A stretch of 18,296 bases of DNA from an uncultured Eubacterium sp. (GCA_910577215.1 CAJTMQ010000009.1:1-18296); one strand, 5' to 3'; numbered from the stretch's first letter, positions 1 through 7,338 are shown. Made by a program: numbers and translations. The notes: a model not told the origin generated them from the sequence alone.

Positions 1-615
1 ACAGTTTCTGTTATTATTTTCGGTGTTGGTGGAGTTGGCTCCTATGCCGCTGAAGCACTCGCAAGAGCCGGGGTTGGCAGCATAACGGTTGTTGACAGTG
101 ATGTGGTTGATATAACAAATATCAACCGTCAGATAATTGCTCTTAACTCAACAATTGGTATGCCTAAGGTTGAGGTTGCCGCGTGCAGGATAAAGGACAT
201 TAATCCGCTTTGCAATGTGACTGCCATAAAGGAATTTTATGATGAAAGCAGCACGATTGATTTAACGCAGTATGATTACATCATTGACGCTATTGATTCG
301 GTTAAATCAAAGCTGGCACTTGCGGAATTTGCTTCAAAAAACAATATCAATATTATTTGTGCAATGGGAACAGGAAATAAGCTTGAGCCTGATAAATTGA
401 AAATATCAGATATATCCAAAACCTCATATTGCCCGCTTGCAAAGAAAATGCGCGTTGAGCTTCGCAAAAGAGGCATTCATCATCTTAAGGTTGTGTATTC
501 AACAGAAGAGCCGAAGTGTCGCAACGTGCCGCCGTCATCCATATCGTTTGTGCCTTCTGTGGCAGGGCTTATGATGGCGGGTGAGGTGATAAAGCATCTT
601 GCCGAAATGGAGTAG
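1..615 (+). CDS. tcdA: tRNA threonylcarbamoyladenosine dehydratase (TcdA/CsdL, ThiF/MoeB/E1 superfamily), 5' partial
   Basis: The reading frame is open from the first base, so the true start lies left of the window; 204 codons are visible. The first residues carry the Rossmann motif GVGGVGS, followed by the acidic strand end VVDSD and then NINRQI, which are the ATP-binding features of ThiF/MoeB/E1-like enzymes. The order NINRQI...STIGMPKVEV...INP, the YDYIIDAIDS segment, the later ELRKRGI, and FVPSVAGL near the C-terminus are typical of TcdA, which uses ATP to cyclise t6A at tRNA position 37 to ct6A in the cytoplasm. I estimate that about 25-35 N-terminal residues are missing, judged against the usual family length of about 240-260. 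Its stop codon overlaps the ribosome-binding site of the next gene, so the two are probably co-transcribed. MoeB or HesA are alternatives, but the RKRG and PSVAG segments favour TcdA. Confidence 0.9.
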   Translation, partial: TVSVIIFGVGGVGSYAAEALARAGVGSITVVDSDVVDITNINRQIIALNSTIGMPKVEVAACRIKDINPLCNVTAIKEFYDESSTIDLTQYDYIIDAIDSVKSKLALAEFASKNNINIICAMGTGNKLEPDKLKISDISKTSYCPLAKKMRVELRKRGIHHLKVVYSTEEPKCRNVPPSSISFVPSVAGLMMAGEVIKHLAEME

Positions 616-618
616 GAG
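614..618 (+). promoter_or_regulatory. Ribosome-binding site deciding the GH28 start
   Basis: AGGAG lies 10 nt before the ATG at 629 and overlaps the tcdA stop codon. An in-frame ATG at 599 has no such site and would overlap tcdA, so 629 is preferred. Confidence 0.7.
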
Positions 619-628
619 ATGGTTTCAT

Positions 629-2182
629 ATGGCAAAAGCAAAACGTACCATAACAGATAAATTGCATACTTTGCTTTTCTGGAAGGATACAAGAGTTACT
701 GAGGGTGAGCCTTACACAGAGGTGAGAAAATACGATTTTTCATCTTATTATCCTGAAGATGACTATATTCACGATACGGAGCTCCCTGAAAAGAATGTGT
801 TTGATATTCGCTTTTTCGGTGCAGTGGCCAATGATGTTGATGTTGACAATGCACTGTACATAAATATGGCATTTGAAGCCGCTGAAAAGGTTGGCGGAAC
901 GGTTTTGATTTCAGGCGGAGATTATACCTCTACAACCGTTTTTCTGAAATCGGGTGTGACTCTTTTCATTGAGCGCGGCTCATCAATTACCGCAAATGAA
1001 ACAGGCAAAGGTTATCAGAACAGGGCACTTGTTTACGGAGAAAATCTGGAAAATATAACACTTACGGGTGGCGGAAAAATAAAGGGAAACGGCCATCTTT
1101 TCGGCAGAAAGCCTGTATATGACGAAAACATAGCGGAACCGGCCGATTATATTGATGTTATTGAAATGCGGCAGGAATACAGAAAACAGCTTCGCTTTGC
1201 ACATCCAAGCAAATACGGAAGCCCGATTATACTTGTTAACTGCAATAACATTAAGGCACATAATTTTATAATTGAAAACAGTGCTTACTGGTCCTTTCGC
1301 CTGGATAAGTGCAGCAATGTTGAAATTAAAGATTTTATTATAAACAACAACCGACATGTTGCCAATGCAGACGGCTTTGATATGGTTGGTTCAAGCAATG
1401 TGCTTATTGAGCATTGCTTTGTTTCCACGGCTGATGACGGTGTGGTTATAAAAAATGCCGTGTGGGAGGGCTGTGACAGTGAGATGTGCAACATCGCAGT
1501 TCGTAACTGTGAGATAATTTCCTGCACAAATGCTGTTAAGGTCGGCACGGAAACCACGCACGATATAAACGGGATTACAGTTGAAAACTGCAGGCTGTTT
1601 ATGACGGATTTATACCCCGGGTCTGTTTCGGCAATTTCACTTGAAGCGGTGGACGGTGCTAAGCTGAGTCATGTTACAATCAAAAACATTGAAGCAGATC
1701 GCTGTTCCTGCCCGTTATTTATAAGGCTTGGAAACAGAAACAGGGCAGCAGAGATTACTGCTCAGAGTGCAAGGGCAATAGAGTTTGGCGAAAAAGCGGA
1801 AAAGGGTGAGCTTGCAGATAAGAATTTGTACAATATGAAAAGTGAAATCCGTGATGTTGCAGTTGAAAATCTTTCTGCAAAAGAGGTTGAAATTCCGATT
1901 ATGATTTGCGGCTTTAGGCAAAAAGGGATAACCAAAAGAGTTAAGAATATCAGCCTGAAAAATATTAATCTTGAATTATCACGCGTTCCGGATACTGTGG
2001 ACAGGCGGCTGTTTATTCCTGAATACACAACAGAATACCCTGAATGCAACCGCTTTCGAAATCTGCCGAGCTATGCACTTTTCATAAGGCACGCTGAAAA
2101 TGTTTTGATAGAGAATTTCTGCTGCAGCAAAAAGGATACATGGAAAAAGGAAAGGTATATTAAGGATTTGATATATGATTAG
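629..2182 (+). CDS. Glycoside hydrolase family 28-like (polygalacturonase-related) enzyme, no signal peptide
   Basis: 517 aa, mostly a right-handed parallel beta-helix by its repeating NVxI/NCxI-type strands. After an N-terminal extension, FDIRFFGAVANDVDVDN is the usual pectate-lyase-like entry. NADGFD has Asp248, and TADDG has Asp269 and Asp270. Their 21-residue spacing equals that of the three catalytic Asp of GH28 polygalacturonases (known family pattern NTD...DD). The next family motif, GHG, is not visible: the expected place reads TNAVKVGTE. The later RxK substrate-carboxylate motif is also not obvious. The N-terminus (MAKAKRTITDK) is not a signal peptide, so the enzyme probably works in the cytoplasm on short imported oligosaccharides. 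I infer an exo-acting or rhamnogalacturonan-type activity rather than classical pectin cleavage; the exact substrate is unknown. The stop overlaps the phosphatase gene by 8 nt. Confidence 0.8.
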   Translation: MAKAKRTITDKLHTLLFWKDTRVTEGEPYTEVRKYDFSSYYPEDDYIHDTELPEKNVFDIRFFGAVANDVDVDNALYINMAFEAAEKVGGTVLISGGDYTSTTVFLKSGVTLFIERGSSITANETGKGYQNRALVYGENLENITLTGGGKIKGNGHLFGRKPVYDENIAEPADYIDVIEMRQEYRKQLRFAHPSKYGSPIILVNCNNIKAHNFIIENSAYWSFRLDKCSNVEIKDFIINNNRHVANADGFDMVGSSNVLIEHCFVSTADDGVVIKNAVWEGCDSEMCNIAVRNCEIISCTNAVKVGTETTHDINGITVENCRLFMTDLYPGSVSAISLEAVDGAKLSHVTIKNIEADRCSCPLFIRLGNRNRAAEITAQSARAIEFGEKAEKGELADKNLYNMKSEIRDVAVENLSAKEVEIPIMICGFRQKGITKRVKNISLKNINLELSRVPDTVDRRLFIPEYTTEYPECNRFRNLPSYALFIRHAENVLIENFCCSKKDTWKKERYIKDLIYD

Positions 2183-2633
2183 AATTATGTTTGTGTGCCA
2201 CGGCAATATATGCCGTTCACCTATGGCGGAGTTTATATTTAAGGATATGGTGCAAAAGCAGGGAATAGCGGATGATTTTGTGATTGCTTCATCCGCAACA
2301 AGCACTGAGGAAATATGGAACGGAATCGGCAATCCTGTTTATCCGCCCGCGAAGGCAGAGCTTGCAAGGCACAGCTTGTCCTGCAGGGGCAAAAGAGCTG
2401 TTCAATTGCAGAAAAGTGATTATGATAAATATGATTATTTCATAGGAATGGACAGTGCTAATATCCGTAATATGGCACGCATTTTCGGCGGTGATAAGGA
2501 GCATAAAATCAGCAGGCTGATGGACTATACTGACCGCGGCGGTGATGTTGCCGACCCGTGGTATTCCGGACGCTTTGATATTGCATTCCGCGATATTTAT
2601 GATGGCTGTGCAGGGCTTTTGAAAAACTTATAA
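2175..2633 (+). CDS. Low-molecular-weight protein tyrosine phosphatase
   Basis: 152 aa, matching the usual family length of about 150. The N-terminal P-loop CHGNICRS gives the C(X)5R signature with nucleophile Cys8 and Arg14. The general acid motif DPWY is present with Asp127. These define a cytoplasmic LMW-PTP that removes phosphate from protein tyrosine; some family members act on arginine phosphate instead. The nucleophile is followed by HGNIC rather than the LGNIC common in other LMW-PTPs; the meaning of this is unclear. The ATG lies inside the last codons of the GH28-like gene, so translation is probably coupled to it. Nothing in the sequence identifies the substrate. YwlE-like arginine phosphatase is a weaker alternative because those usually carry a Thr in the P-loop. 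Confidence 0.93.
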   Translation: MIRIMFVCHGNICRSPMAEFIFKDMVQKQGIADDFVIASSATSTEEIWNGIGNPVYPPAKAELARHSLSCRGKRAVQLQKSDYDKYDYFIGMDSANIRNMARIFGGDKEHKISRLMDYTDRGGDVADPWYSGRFDIAFRDIYDGCAGLLKNL

Positions 2634-2662
2634 ATAAATGGAAAATTTGAAGTGAGGTTACA

Positions 2663-3328
2663 ATGTTTAATATAGAAGAATGGATCAGTGATTTTTCACA
2701 GAAAATACAGGAGAATTTTAAAAGCAGAATAGAATTTATCGGCTTGCAGGGAAGCTATGCACGTGAAGAAGCAACAGAAGGCAGTGACATAGATGTTGTG
2801 GTTATTTTTGATAAGCTGAAAATGGACGATTTAAAGAAATATGATGAAATTATTTCTAAGATGTCTTGCAGGGAAAAAATCTGCGGCTTTTTATCCGGGA
2901 AAGATGAACTGGCTAATTGGGAAAAATCAGATTTGTTTCAATTTTATTATGATACAAAAGCTATATACGGAAAGCTTGATTTCATTTTGCCGCTGATAAA
3001 AAAGGAAAATGTTAAGCAGGCGGTTCTGATTGGCGGTTGCAACATATATCACGCCTGCTGTCATAATATTATTCATGAAAAGAGCTTGGACATATTAAAG
3101 GCATTATTTAAACAGGCAGTATTTGTGTTACAGGCAAAATATTTTTATGATACGGAAAATTATGTGTCAAAGAAAAAAGATTTGATAGATAAATTGGAAG
3201 CAGAGGATAAGCATATTTTAGAGCTGTATTTCACCATTAAATCTGCGGATAAAACAGAAGAATTTGATAATTATTCAAATGAATTGTTTGTTTGGAGCAG
3301 CAGGCTGATTAAGGATTATAGTATTTAA
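2663..3328 (+). CDS. Nucleotidyltransferase-domain protein (aminoglycoside nucleotidyltransferase-like fold)
   Basis: 221 aa. Residues 27-48 hold the DNA polymerase beta-like nucleotidyltransferase signature: GLQGSYAR, then SDID at 41-44 and the hydrophobic strand VVVIF. Gly30-Ser31 would bind nucleotide phosphates, and Asp42/Asp44 would bind the catalytic metal. The second half is helical and rich in Lys/Glu, like the C-terminal domain of stand-alone nucleotidyltransferases; a distinct HEPN motif was not found. The protein would transfer a nucleotide to a small molecule or protein, but the acceptor cannot be told. Calling it an antibiotic-resistance enzyme would be over-reading. A GAGGT site lies 4 nt before the ATG. 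The gene is 29 nt downstream of the phosphatase and visibly AT-richer than the genes to its left. Confidence 0.75.
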   Translation: MFNIEEWISDFSQKIQENFKSRIEFIGLQGSYAREEATEGSDIDVVVIFDKLKMDDLKKYDEIISKMSCREKICGFLSGKDELANWEKSDLFQFYYDTKAIYGKLDFILPLIKKENVKQAVLIGGCNIYHACCHNIIHEKSLDILKALFKQAVFVLQAKYFYDTENYVSKKKDLIDKLEAEDKHILELYFTIKSADKTEEFDNYSNELFVWSSRLIKDYSI

Positions 3329-3391
3329 GGTTGTTTCAGGCGGAAACAGAGTGTGCCGTTACAGAAAAATTAAAAAGACAAGGTGTAAGCT

Positions 3392-3709
3392 ATGGACGGA
3401 AAAACCACATTAAAATATCTTCAGAATTACATCAAGGCAAAAGATTTTAAGCCTGAACTGAAAACGGATTATTTTTTTAAACTGTCCGAAGAAGTCGGTT
3501 AACTTGCAAAGGCAATGAGAAAAGGTATTGTTTACGAGGAAAACGGAAATATTAAAGGTACGATAGATGAAGAACTTTGGGATGTAATCTACTATGCCTT
3601 GGCAATTGCAAATTGCTATGATATTGATATGGAAAGCACCATTAAAATCAAAGAAGAAATCAATAATAAAAAATATAACACAGGAATCGAATTTGAAGAA
3701 AAAAGATAA
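3392..3709 (+). pseudogene. MazG-like nucleotide pyrophosphohydrolase, interrupted by a TAA at codon 37
   Basis: Reading from the ATG at 3392, which has AGGTG 6 nt upstream, gives 105 codons with one in-frame TAA at 3500-3502. The sequence around it reads KLSEEVG-stop-LAKAMRKG. MazG-like proteins carry SEEVGELAKA here, where the EEVGE glutamates bind the Mg2+ used to hydrolyse NTPs. GAA to TAA at 3500 is a single G-to-T change. The downstream part is intact (DEELWDVIYYALAIAN, matching the DE(E)xxDvlyY second metal-binding stretch). Translation from ATG 3515 would make only a 64-aa C-terminal fragment lacking the EExxE motif, with a poor ribosome-binding site. The gene is probably freshly inactivated, or the base is a sequencing or assembly error. 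Codon suppression is unlikely because other genes here end in TAA. Confidence 0.8.
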
Positions 3710-3735
3710 ATCGTAATTTATTCAGAAGGTAGTAT

Positions 3736-4056
3736 GTGAAAATGGAGAAAATCAAGATTTTTTTAATTAAACTTAAAACCAAGTTTATCAACTTTTGTAA
3801 ATGGATATGGAAAGAATGTAAGGATTGGAAGACGGTTGTTATTTTTGCAATTGTTGTAGTAATTATGTATTCGCCTGTTTGGGGCGGATATTTGTGCCAT
3901 GCTCTGTTTCACTGGAAATGGTGCAGCGTGATGGCAACGGCGTATCTTGCGTTCTGGGCAGGTCCATTTACACCTTTTTTCCCAATGTGCATTGCTATTA
4001 CTTTAGGAATACGGCGTATTATTGATAAGATAAAAGGCAAAAATAATACAAAATAA
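3736..4056 (+). CDS. Small membrane protein of unknown function, two predicted helices
   Basis: 106 aa from a GTG start; GAAGG at 3725-3729 lies 6 nt before it. A second start, ATG at 3742, is possible but has 12-nt spacing. The first 32 residues are basic and amphipathic (Lys/Trp-rich). Two hydrophobic stretches follow at about 33-53 and 64-91, joined by GGYLCHALFHWKW, with a Pro/Phe-rich segment (GPFTPFFPM) in the second helix and a Lys-rich tail. I do not recognise the family. The positive N- and C-terminal ends predict both are cytoplasmic. It follows the broken MazG-like gene by 26 nt and may share its transcript. Confidence 0.65.
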   Translation: MKMEKIKIFLIKLKTKFINFCKWIWKECKDWKTVVIFAIVVVIMYSPVWGGYLCHALFHWKWCSVMATAYLAFWAGPFTPFFPMCIAITLGIRRIIDKIKGKNNTK

Positions 4057-4202
4057 TGCAGTGTTTTGGTATATAGTGGACAATAAACAGATATTACTTG
4101 ATAATATAGATAAAATTCATACTACGGAAATGGGAACAGACAGAGTTAAGAATTAAAGCAAAAAAGTCGTAGGTAGGTGGTTCAATAAATTATATATTGT
4201 GG

Positions 4203-4224
4203 GGGACGATGACTACATCGTCCC
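4203..4224. repeat. Perfect 9-bp palindrome, possible dispersed hairpin element
   Basis: GGGACGATG, loop ACTA, CATCGTCCC. It is GC-rich compared with its AT-rich surroundings and is followed by GTAATAAATT rather than a T-run, so it is not a standard terminator. It may be one copy of a dispersed intergenic palindrome; that is inference only. Confidence 0.5.
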
Positions 4225-4235
4225 GTAATAAATTA

Positions 4236-4269
4236 AAAAAGGCAAGGTGTGAAAACACCTTGCCTTTTT
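4236..4269. terminator. Bidirectional intrinsic terminator between convergent units
   Basis: A perfect 15-bp stem whose GC-rich core is GGCAAGGTGT/ACACCTTGCC, with a GAAA tetraloop and A/T runs on both sides. Read on the - strand it ends the ireB unit, just 9 nt after the 97-aa gene. Read on the + strand it ends the unit that finishes with the small membrane protein. Confidence 0.92.
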
Positions 4270-4278
4270 GCTGTGTAA

Positions 4279-4572
4279 TTATTTTTTGAGCACTCTTTCA
4301 AGCCATACTGCACCTAAATCAAGTGCAGTGAAAAGACCTTCCTTTTCGCTCTTTTTAATAATCTTTTCCTTTGGGTTTACTATTTCAGGGTCTGTGGTGA
4401 TAAGCTGAATAAGCACCTTTTCAGAAAGGGAAATATCTTTAAATTCCTTATCACTCTGAATATTCAAGCAAACAACGTATGGGTCAGACATATTGCCGTA
4501 GTAAACAGTCTTTCCGCATCTAACCAAAGGTTTTCCTTTGTAGGTAAGAAATGTATCTTTTGCTTCTGCCAA
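4279..4572 (-). CDS. Conserved-looking 97-aa hypothetical protein downstream of ireB
   Basis: 97 aa. The start is TTG at 4570-4572, supported by AAAGGAGGG just upstream (6-nt gap). No signal peptide or membrane helix is visible. The protein is soluble and Lys/Glu-rich, with an N-terminal segment (LTYKGKPLVRCGKTVYYG) that looks like short beta strands, a middle SLSEKVLIQLITT helix and a C-terminal helix ending LERVLKK. I do not recognise the family. It is 28 nt downstream of ireB and ends at a strong terminator, so the two form one unit. ireB is often found near ruvX and a DUF1292 gene in Bacillota; this protein does not look like either. A role linked to IreB signalling is a guess from position. 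Confidence 0.75.
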   Translation of the reverse strand: MAEAKDTFLTYKGKPLVRCGKTVYYGNMSDPYVVCLNIQSDKEFKDISLSEKVLIQLITTDPEIVNPKEKIIKKSEKEGLFTALDLGAVWLERVLKK

Positions 4573-4600
4573 AGAAAACCCTCCTTTATTATTCTGAATT

Positions 4601-4846
4601 TTAGTTGTTGAGGTAAGACTTTACCAGCTCGGCCAAAAGCTCATCGCGATCTATTTTTCTGATAAGACTTCTTGCGTTATTGTGCGTGGTGATATAGGTT
4701 GGATCCTCAGAAAGAATATACCCAACAATCTGGTTGATAGGATTATAGCCTTTTTCTCTCAGTGCATCAAATACCTGAGTAAGAATTTCCTTCATTATTT
4801 CTTCGCGTTCATCACCGATTTTAAATGTCATTGTTTTATCAGTCAA
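4601..4846 (-). CDS. ireB: IreB family regulatory phosphoprotein (UPF0297)
   Basis: 81 aa from a TTG start at 4844-4846: TDKTMTFKIGDE... The frame extends upstream to 4900, but GGAGGTGA at 4854-4861 falls inside that extension and points to the TTG. The known IreB hallmarks are all present: a DKTM.F..GDE start, EALREKGYNPINQIVGY-like centre, then a DPTYI..H.NAR.LIRK.ERDE-like stretch (here KIDRDELL) and the LVKSYL end. In Enterococcus, IreB is a small dimer phosphorylated on Thr near the N-terminus by the PASTA kinase IreK and tunes cephalosporin tolerance. Thr2 and Thr5 here are candidate sites. It has its own promoter after pheT and forms a unit with the next small gene. Confidence 0.93.
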   Translation of the reverse strand: MTDKTMTFKIGDEREEIMKEILTQVFDALREKGYNPINQIVGYILSEDPTYITTHNNARSLIRKIDRDELLAELVKSYLNN

Positions 4847-4853
4847 AGTAAAG

Positions 4854-4861
4854 TCACCTCC
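4854..4861 (-). promoter_or_regulatory. Ribosome-binding site fixing the ireB TTG start
   Basis: On the - strand this reads GGAGGTGA, close to the full anti-16S match, followed about 10 nt later by TTG. It rules out the longer reading that begins at 4900. Confidence 0.8.
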
Positions 4862-4903
4862 TGCGAGTTTGCAAATGTGAATTAAACTCACACTATACAA
4901 TTA

Positions 4904-4932
4904 ATTATATACAAAAATTTCCTTAATTACAA
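4904..4932 (-). promoter_or_regulatory. Sigma-A-type promoter of ireB
   Basis: On the - strand TTGTAA (4927-4932) and TATAAT (4904-4909) are separated by exactly 17 bp, giving a transcript start near 4897 and a leader of about 50 nt. It lies in the pheT-ireB gap, so ireB can be transcribed without the T-box. Confidence 0.75.
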
Positions 4933-4947
4933 TCTTTTTTTTTAAAT

Positions 4948-7308
4948 TTAAGAACGAAGTGCAATTTTTTCCTCTTTAAGTGTGTCAATAATCTTATCTG
5001 TAACCTTGGTAACCTCTTCTCTTGTAAGTGTTCTTTCGGTATGAGCAAAGGTTATTCTGACCGTTATAGACTTGGATTTTTCATCTGTATAAGTGTCAAC
5101 AACCTTTGTTTTTTTGATAAGGCTGCACTTTGCCTGTTCTATTGCTTTGGCAATCGGTTCAAATTTATCTGAAATGAATGAAAGATCTATCTCAATTTCA
5201 GGGTATTTTGAAACCTCCTCATAAGCAATGCCTGCACTTTCAATTTCAGCAAAAGTTTTGACATCAATCTCAGCGAATACAACATTAGCCTTTTTGTCGA
5301 GCTTTTTCAGCACAAGTGGGTGAACAATTCCGATTTCGCCGATTTCAATACCGTCACAGATAATTGCATTCAGGTTTTTCGGGTGCTGATATGAATGTGC
5401 TGCCTCTATTGCTTTGTAGCTGAGGTTCTTATGCTTGATATCATCTGTAATAACGGCAAGCATATCGCGAAGCTCAAAATAAAGCTGCTCTGTTGACTTT
5501 GTTTTGCTGAAAAGAGAGATTGCAAGCTTTTTGCTTTCAATGCAGAGGTTATTGCTGTCTACACCGTTAACAACTCTGCCTATTTCAAATACACCGAAAT
5601 CAGGTGCATAGCCTGTGTTTGCTTTAAGCTGACAAAGCTGAGTAGGGATAACGGATTTGCGGATTGTTTCAATATTCGGGTTGGTTGAATTAACCAGCTT
5701 AATATTATCCTCAATCTCTATGCCCAGAGCCTTCATCTCATCATAGTATGCCCAAACATAGGAATGAAGCTCATGCATTGAAAAACGCTTAACAAGAATA
5801 TCCTTAATCTTATCCTCAACGGTTTTCTCCTCATGTGCACGAACAGGGTAGAGCGGAGCATTTGCAGTGTGAACATCAAAGTTATCATAGCCGTAAATTC
5901 TTGTGATTTCCTCAATAATATCGGCTTTCATTGTAATGTCCTTAGTTGCTCTCCAGCTTGGAACCTCAACGCTGAAATTATCGTCATTAAGCTCAACCTT
6001 AAAGCCAAGTGAGGTTAAGGTTTCAACAATAGTATCGTTGTCAATTTCAATGCCTGTGTATCTGTCTACAAATTTCTTTGTGAAATCAAGGTTGATTGTT
6101 TCGTACTTGAAAGCGTATTCATCCGTAAGTGATGAAACAACCTTTACATCACTGTCCGCATCTGTAAGAAGTTTAACAAATCTTGCAATAGCAGAAACGG
6201 TCATTTCAGGGTCAAGGCATTTTTCATAACGCATTGAGGCATCTGTTCTGTGTGAAAGACGAACGGTTGATTTGCGGATTGATACGGCATTAAAGGTTGC
6301 GGATTCAAGAGTTAAGGTTGTTGTGTCATCAACAATTTCGCTGTCCAGTCCGCCCATAATGCCCGCAATGGCAACAGGTGTGTTGTTGTTGCAAATCATA
6401 AGCGTGTTTTCATCTATATGTCTTTCAACACCGTCCAGTGTCTGAAATTCAAACGGTTTTTCAAATCTCTTAATGCGTATCTTTTCAACCTTGCGAGAGT
6501 CAAATGCATGCATGGGCTGACCCATTTCAAGCATAAGATAGTTTGTTAAATCTGCAAGGAAATTGATTGCTCTCATTCCGCAGTAGAAAAGACGTATTCT
6601 CATATTAACAGGGCTTACGCTTCTGTTGATATTTTCAACCTGCAGGCAGGAATAACGCTGACAAAGCGGATCTTCAATTTTCATATCAACCTTGGGAAGA
6701 TTGCCGTATTTTGCTAAATCAGCGGTATCAAGCGGTTTGAGCGGTCTGCCTGCCAGTGCGGCAAACTCACGTGCAATGCCGTAATGTCCCCACAAATCAG
6801 GGCGGTTGGTGAGTGACTTGTTATCTACCTCAAAGATAATATCATCAATCTCATAAATATCCTTTAAGTCAGTGCCGTTTGCAACATCATCGGCAATTTC
6901 CATAATGCCCGAATTGTCATCACTGATACCGATTTCCTTTTCGGAGCAGCACATACCGTTAGAGGTGTAGCCGGCAAGCTTGCGCGGTGTGATTTCAATA
7001 TCACCGATATGTGCACCAACCTGTGCAAAAGCAGTTTTCATACCCTCTCTTACATTCGGAGCACCGCAGACAACATCTGTCAGCTCGTCCTTGCCTGTAT
7101 CAACCTTTAAAAGGTGAAGCTTTTTTGATTCAGGGTGAGGCAAAACGGATTTGATTTCTGCAACAACAATTCCGCTTATATCACTGCCCTTAAAGAATAT
7201 TTCGTTTTCAACCTCAGCGGTTGAAAGTGAAAACTGATTGATAAGCTTAACCTTGTCAAGCCCTGTGAAATCAACAAAATCAGAAATCCAGTTCATTGAT
7301 AAAAACAT
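4948..7308 (-). CDS. pheT: Phenylalanine--tRNA ligase beta subunit
   Basis: 786 aa, near the usual 790-800 of bacterial PheT. It starts MFLSMNWISDF, matching the family start, with an AAGGAAGA-type site upstream. Domains in order: N-terminal B1; tRNA-binding OB fold around residues 40-150 (VVAEIKSVLPHPESKKLHLLKVDTG-like, then VVCGAPNVREGM); the B3/B4 editing region around 210-360 (including GQPMHAFD and AIAGIMGG); B5 around 400-475; the catalytic-like core; and the C-terminal FDX-ACB anticodon-binding domain from about 695 (SKYPEIEIDLSF to the end). It pairs with PheS as an alpha2beta2 enzyme charging tRNA-Phe and clearing mischarged Tyr-tRNA. The gene lies 30 nt after pheS under the same T-box. 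No terminator hairpin is seen after the stop. Confidence 0.98.
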   Translation of the reverse strand: MFLSMNWISDFVDFTGLDKVKLINQFSLSTAEVENEIFFKGSDISGIVVAEIKSVLPHPESKKLHLLKVDTGKDELTDVVCGAPNVREGMKTAFAQVGAHIGDIEITPRKLAGYTSNGMCCSEKEIGISDDNSGIMEIADDVANGTDLKDIYEIDDIIFEVDNKSLTNRPDLWGHYGIAREFAALAGRPLKPLDTADLAKYGNLPKVDMKIEDPLCQRYSCLQVENINRSVSPVNMRIRLFYCGMRAINFLADLTNYLMLEMGQPMHAFDSRKVEKIRIKRFEKPFEFQTLDGVERHIDENTLMICNNNTPVAIAGIMGGLDSEIVDDTTTLTLESATFNAVSIRKSTVRLSHRTDASMRYEKCLDPEMTVSAIARFVKLLTDADSDVKVVSSLTDEYAFKYETINLDFTKKFVDRYTGIEIDNDTIVETLTSLGFKVELNDDNFSVEVPSWRATKDITMKADIIEEITRIYGYDNFDVHTANAPLYPVRAHEEKTVEDKIKDILVKRFSMHELHSYVWAYYDEMKALGIEIEDNIKLVNSTNPNIETIRKSVIPTQLCQLKANTGYAPDFGVFEIGRVVNGVDSNNLCIESKKLAISLFSKTKSTEQLYFELRDMLAVITDDIKHKNLSYKAIEAAHSYQHPKNLNAIICDGIEIGEIGIVHPLVLKKLDKKANVVFAEIDVKTFAEIESAGIAYEEVSKYPEIEIDLSFISDKFEPIAKAIEQAKCSLIKKTKVVDTYTDEKSKSITVRITFAHTERTLTREEVTKVTDKIIDTLKEEKIALRS

Positions 7309-7338
7309 AATTCATTCTTCCTTTCCTAAAATTATTTC

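Larger units (their letters stand above)
4057..4278. other. Intergenic stretch between convergent genes
   Basis: 222 bases with no supported gene. It holds a perfect 9-bp palindrome at 4203-4224 and a terminator at 4236-4269. The remaining part, 4057-4200, is AT-rich and contains no ORF or clear signal that I can support. Confidence 0.6.

Noticed and set aside
983..1557. Long open frames on the - strand across the GH28-like gene
   Set aside because: No family features or ribosome-binding sites; they mirror codons of the real gene.
2663..3328. Aminoglycoside-resistance gene call for the nucleotidyltransferase
   Set aside because: Only the generic GS...SDID fold is visible; nothing shows aminoglycoside specificity.
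3332..3348. Small hairpin TGTTTC-AGGCG-GAAACA after the nucleotidyltransferase gene
   Set aside because: Only 6 bp and no T-run follows, so it does not qualify as a terminator.
3500..3502. Possible recoding of TAA as an amino acid in the MazG-like gene
   Set aside because: TAA is the ordinary stop for several other genes in the window, for example at 18276-18278, and no recoding signal is visible.
3515..3709. A stand-alone 64-aa gene from the ATG after the TAA
   Set aside because: It lacks the first metal-binding motif and has a poor ribosome-binding site; treated as the tail of the broken MazG-like gene.
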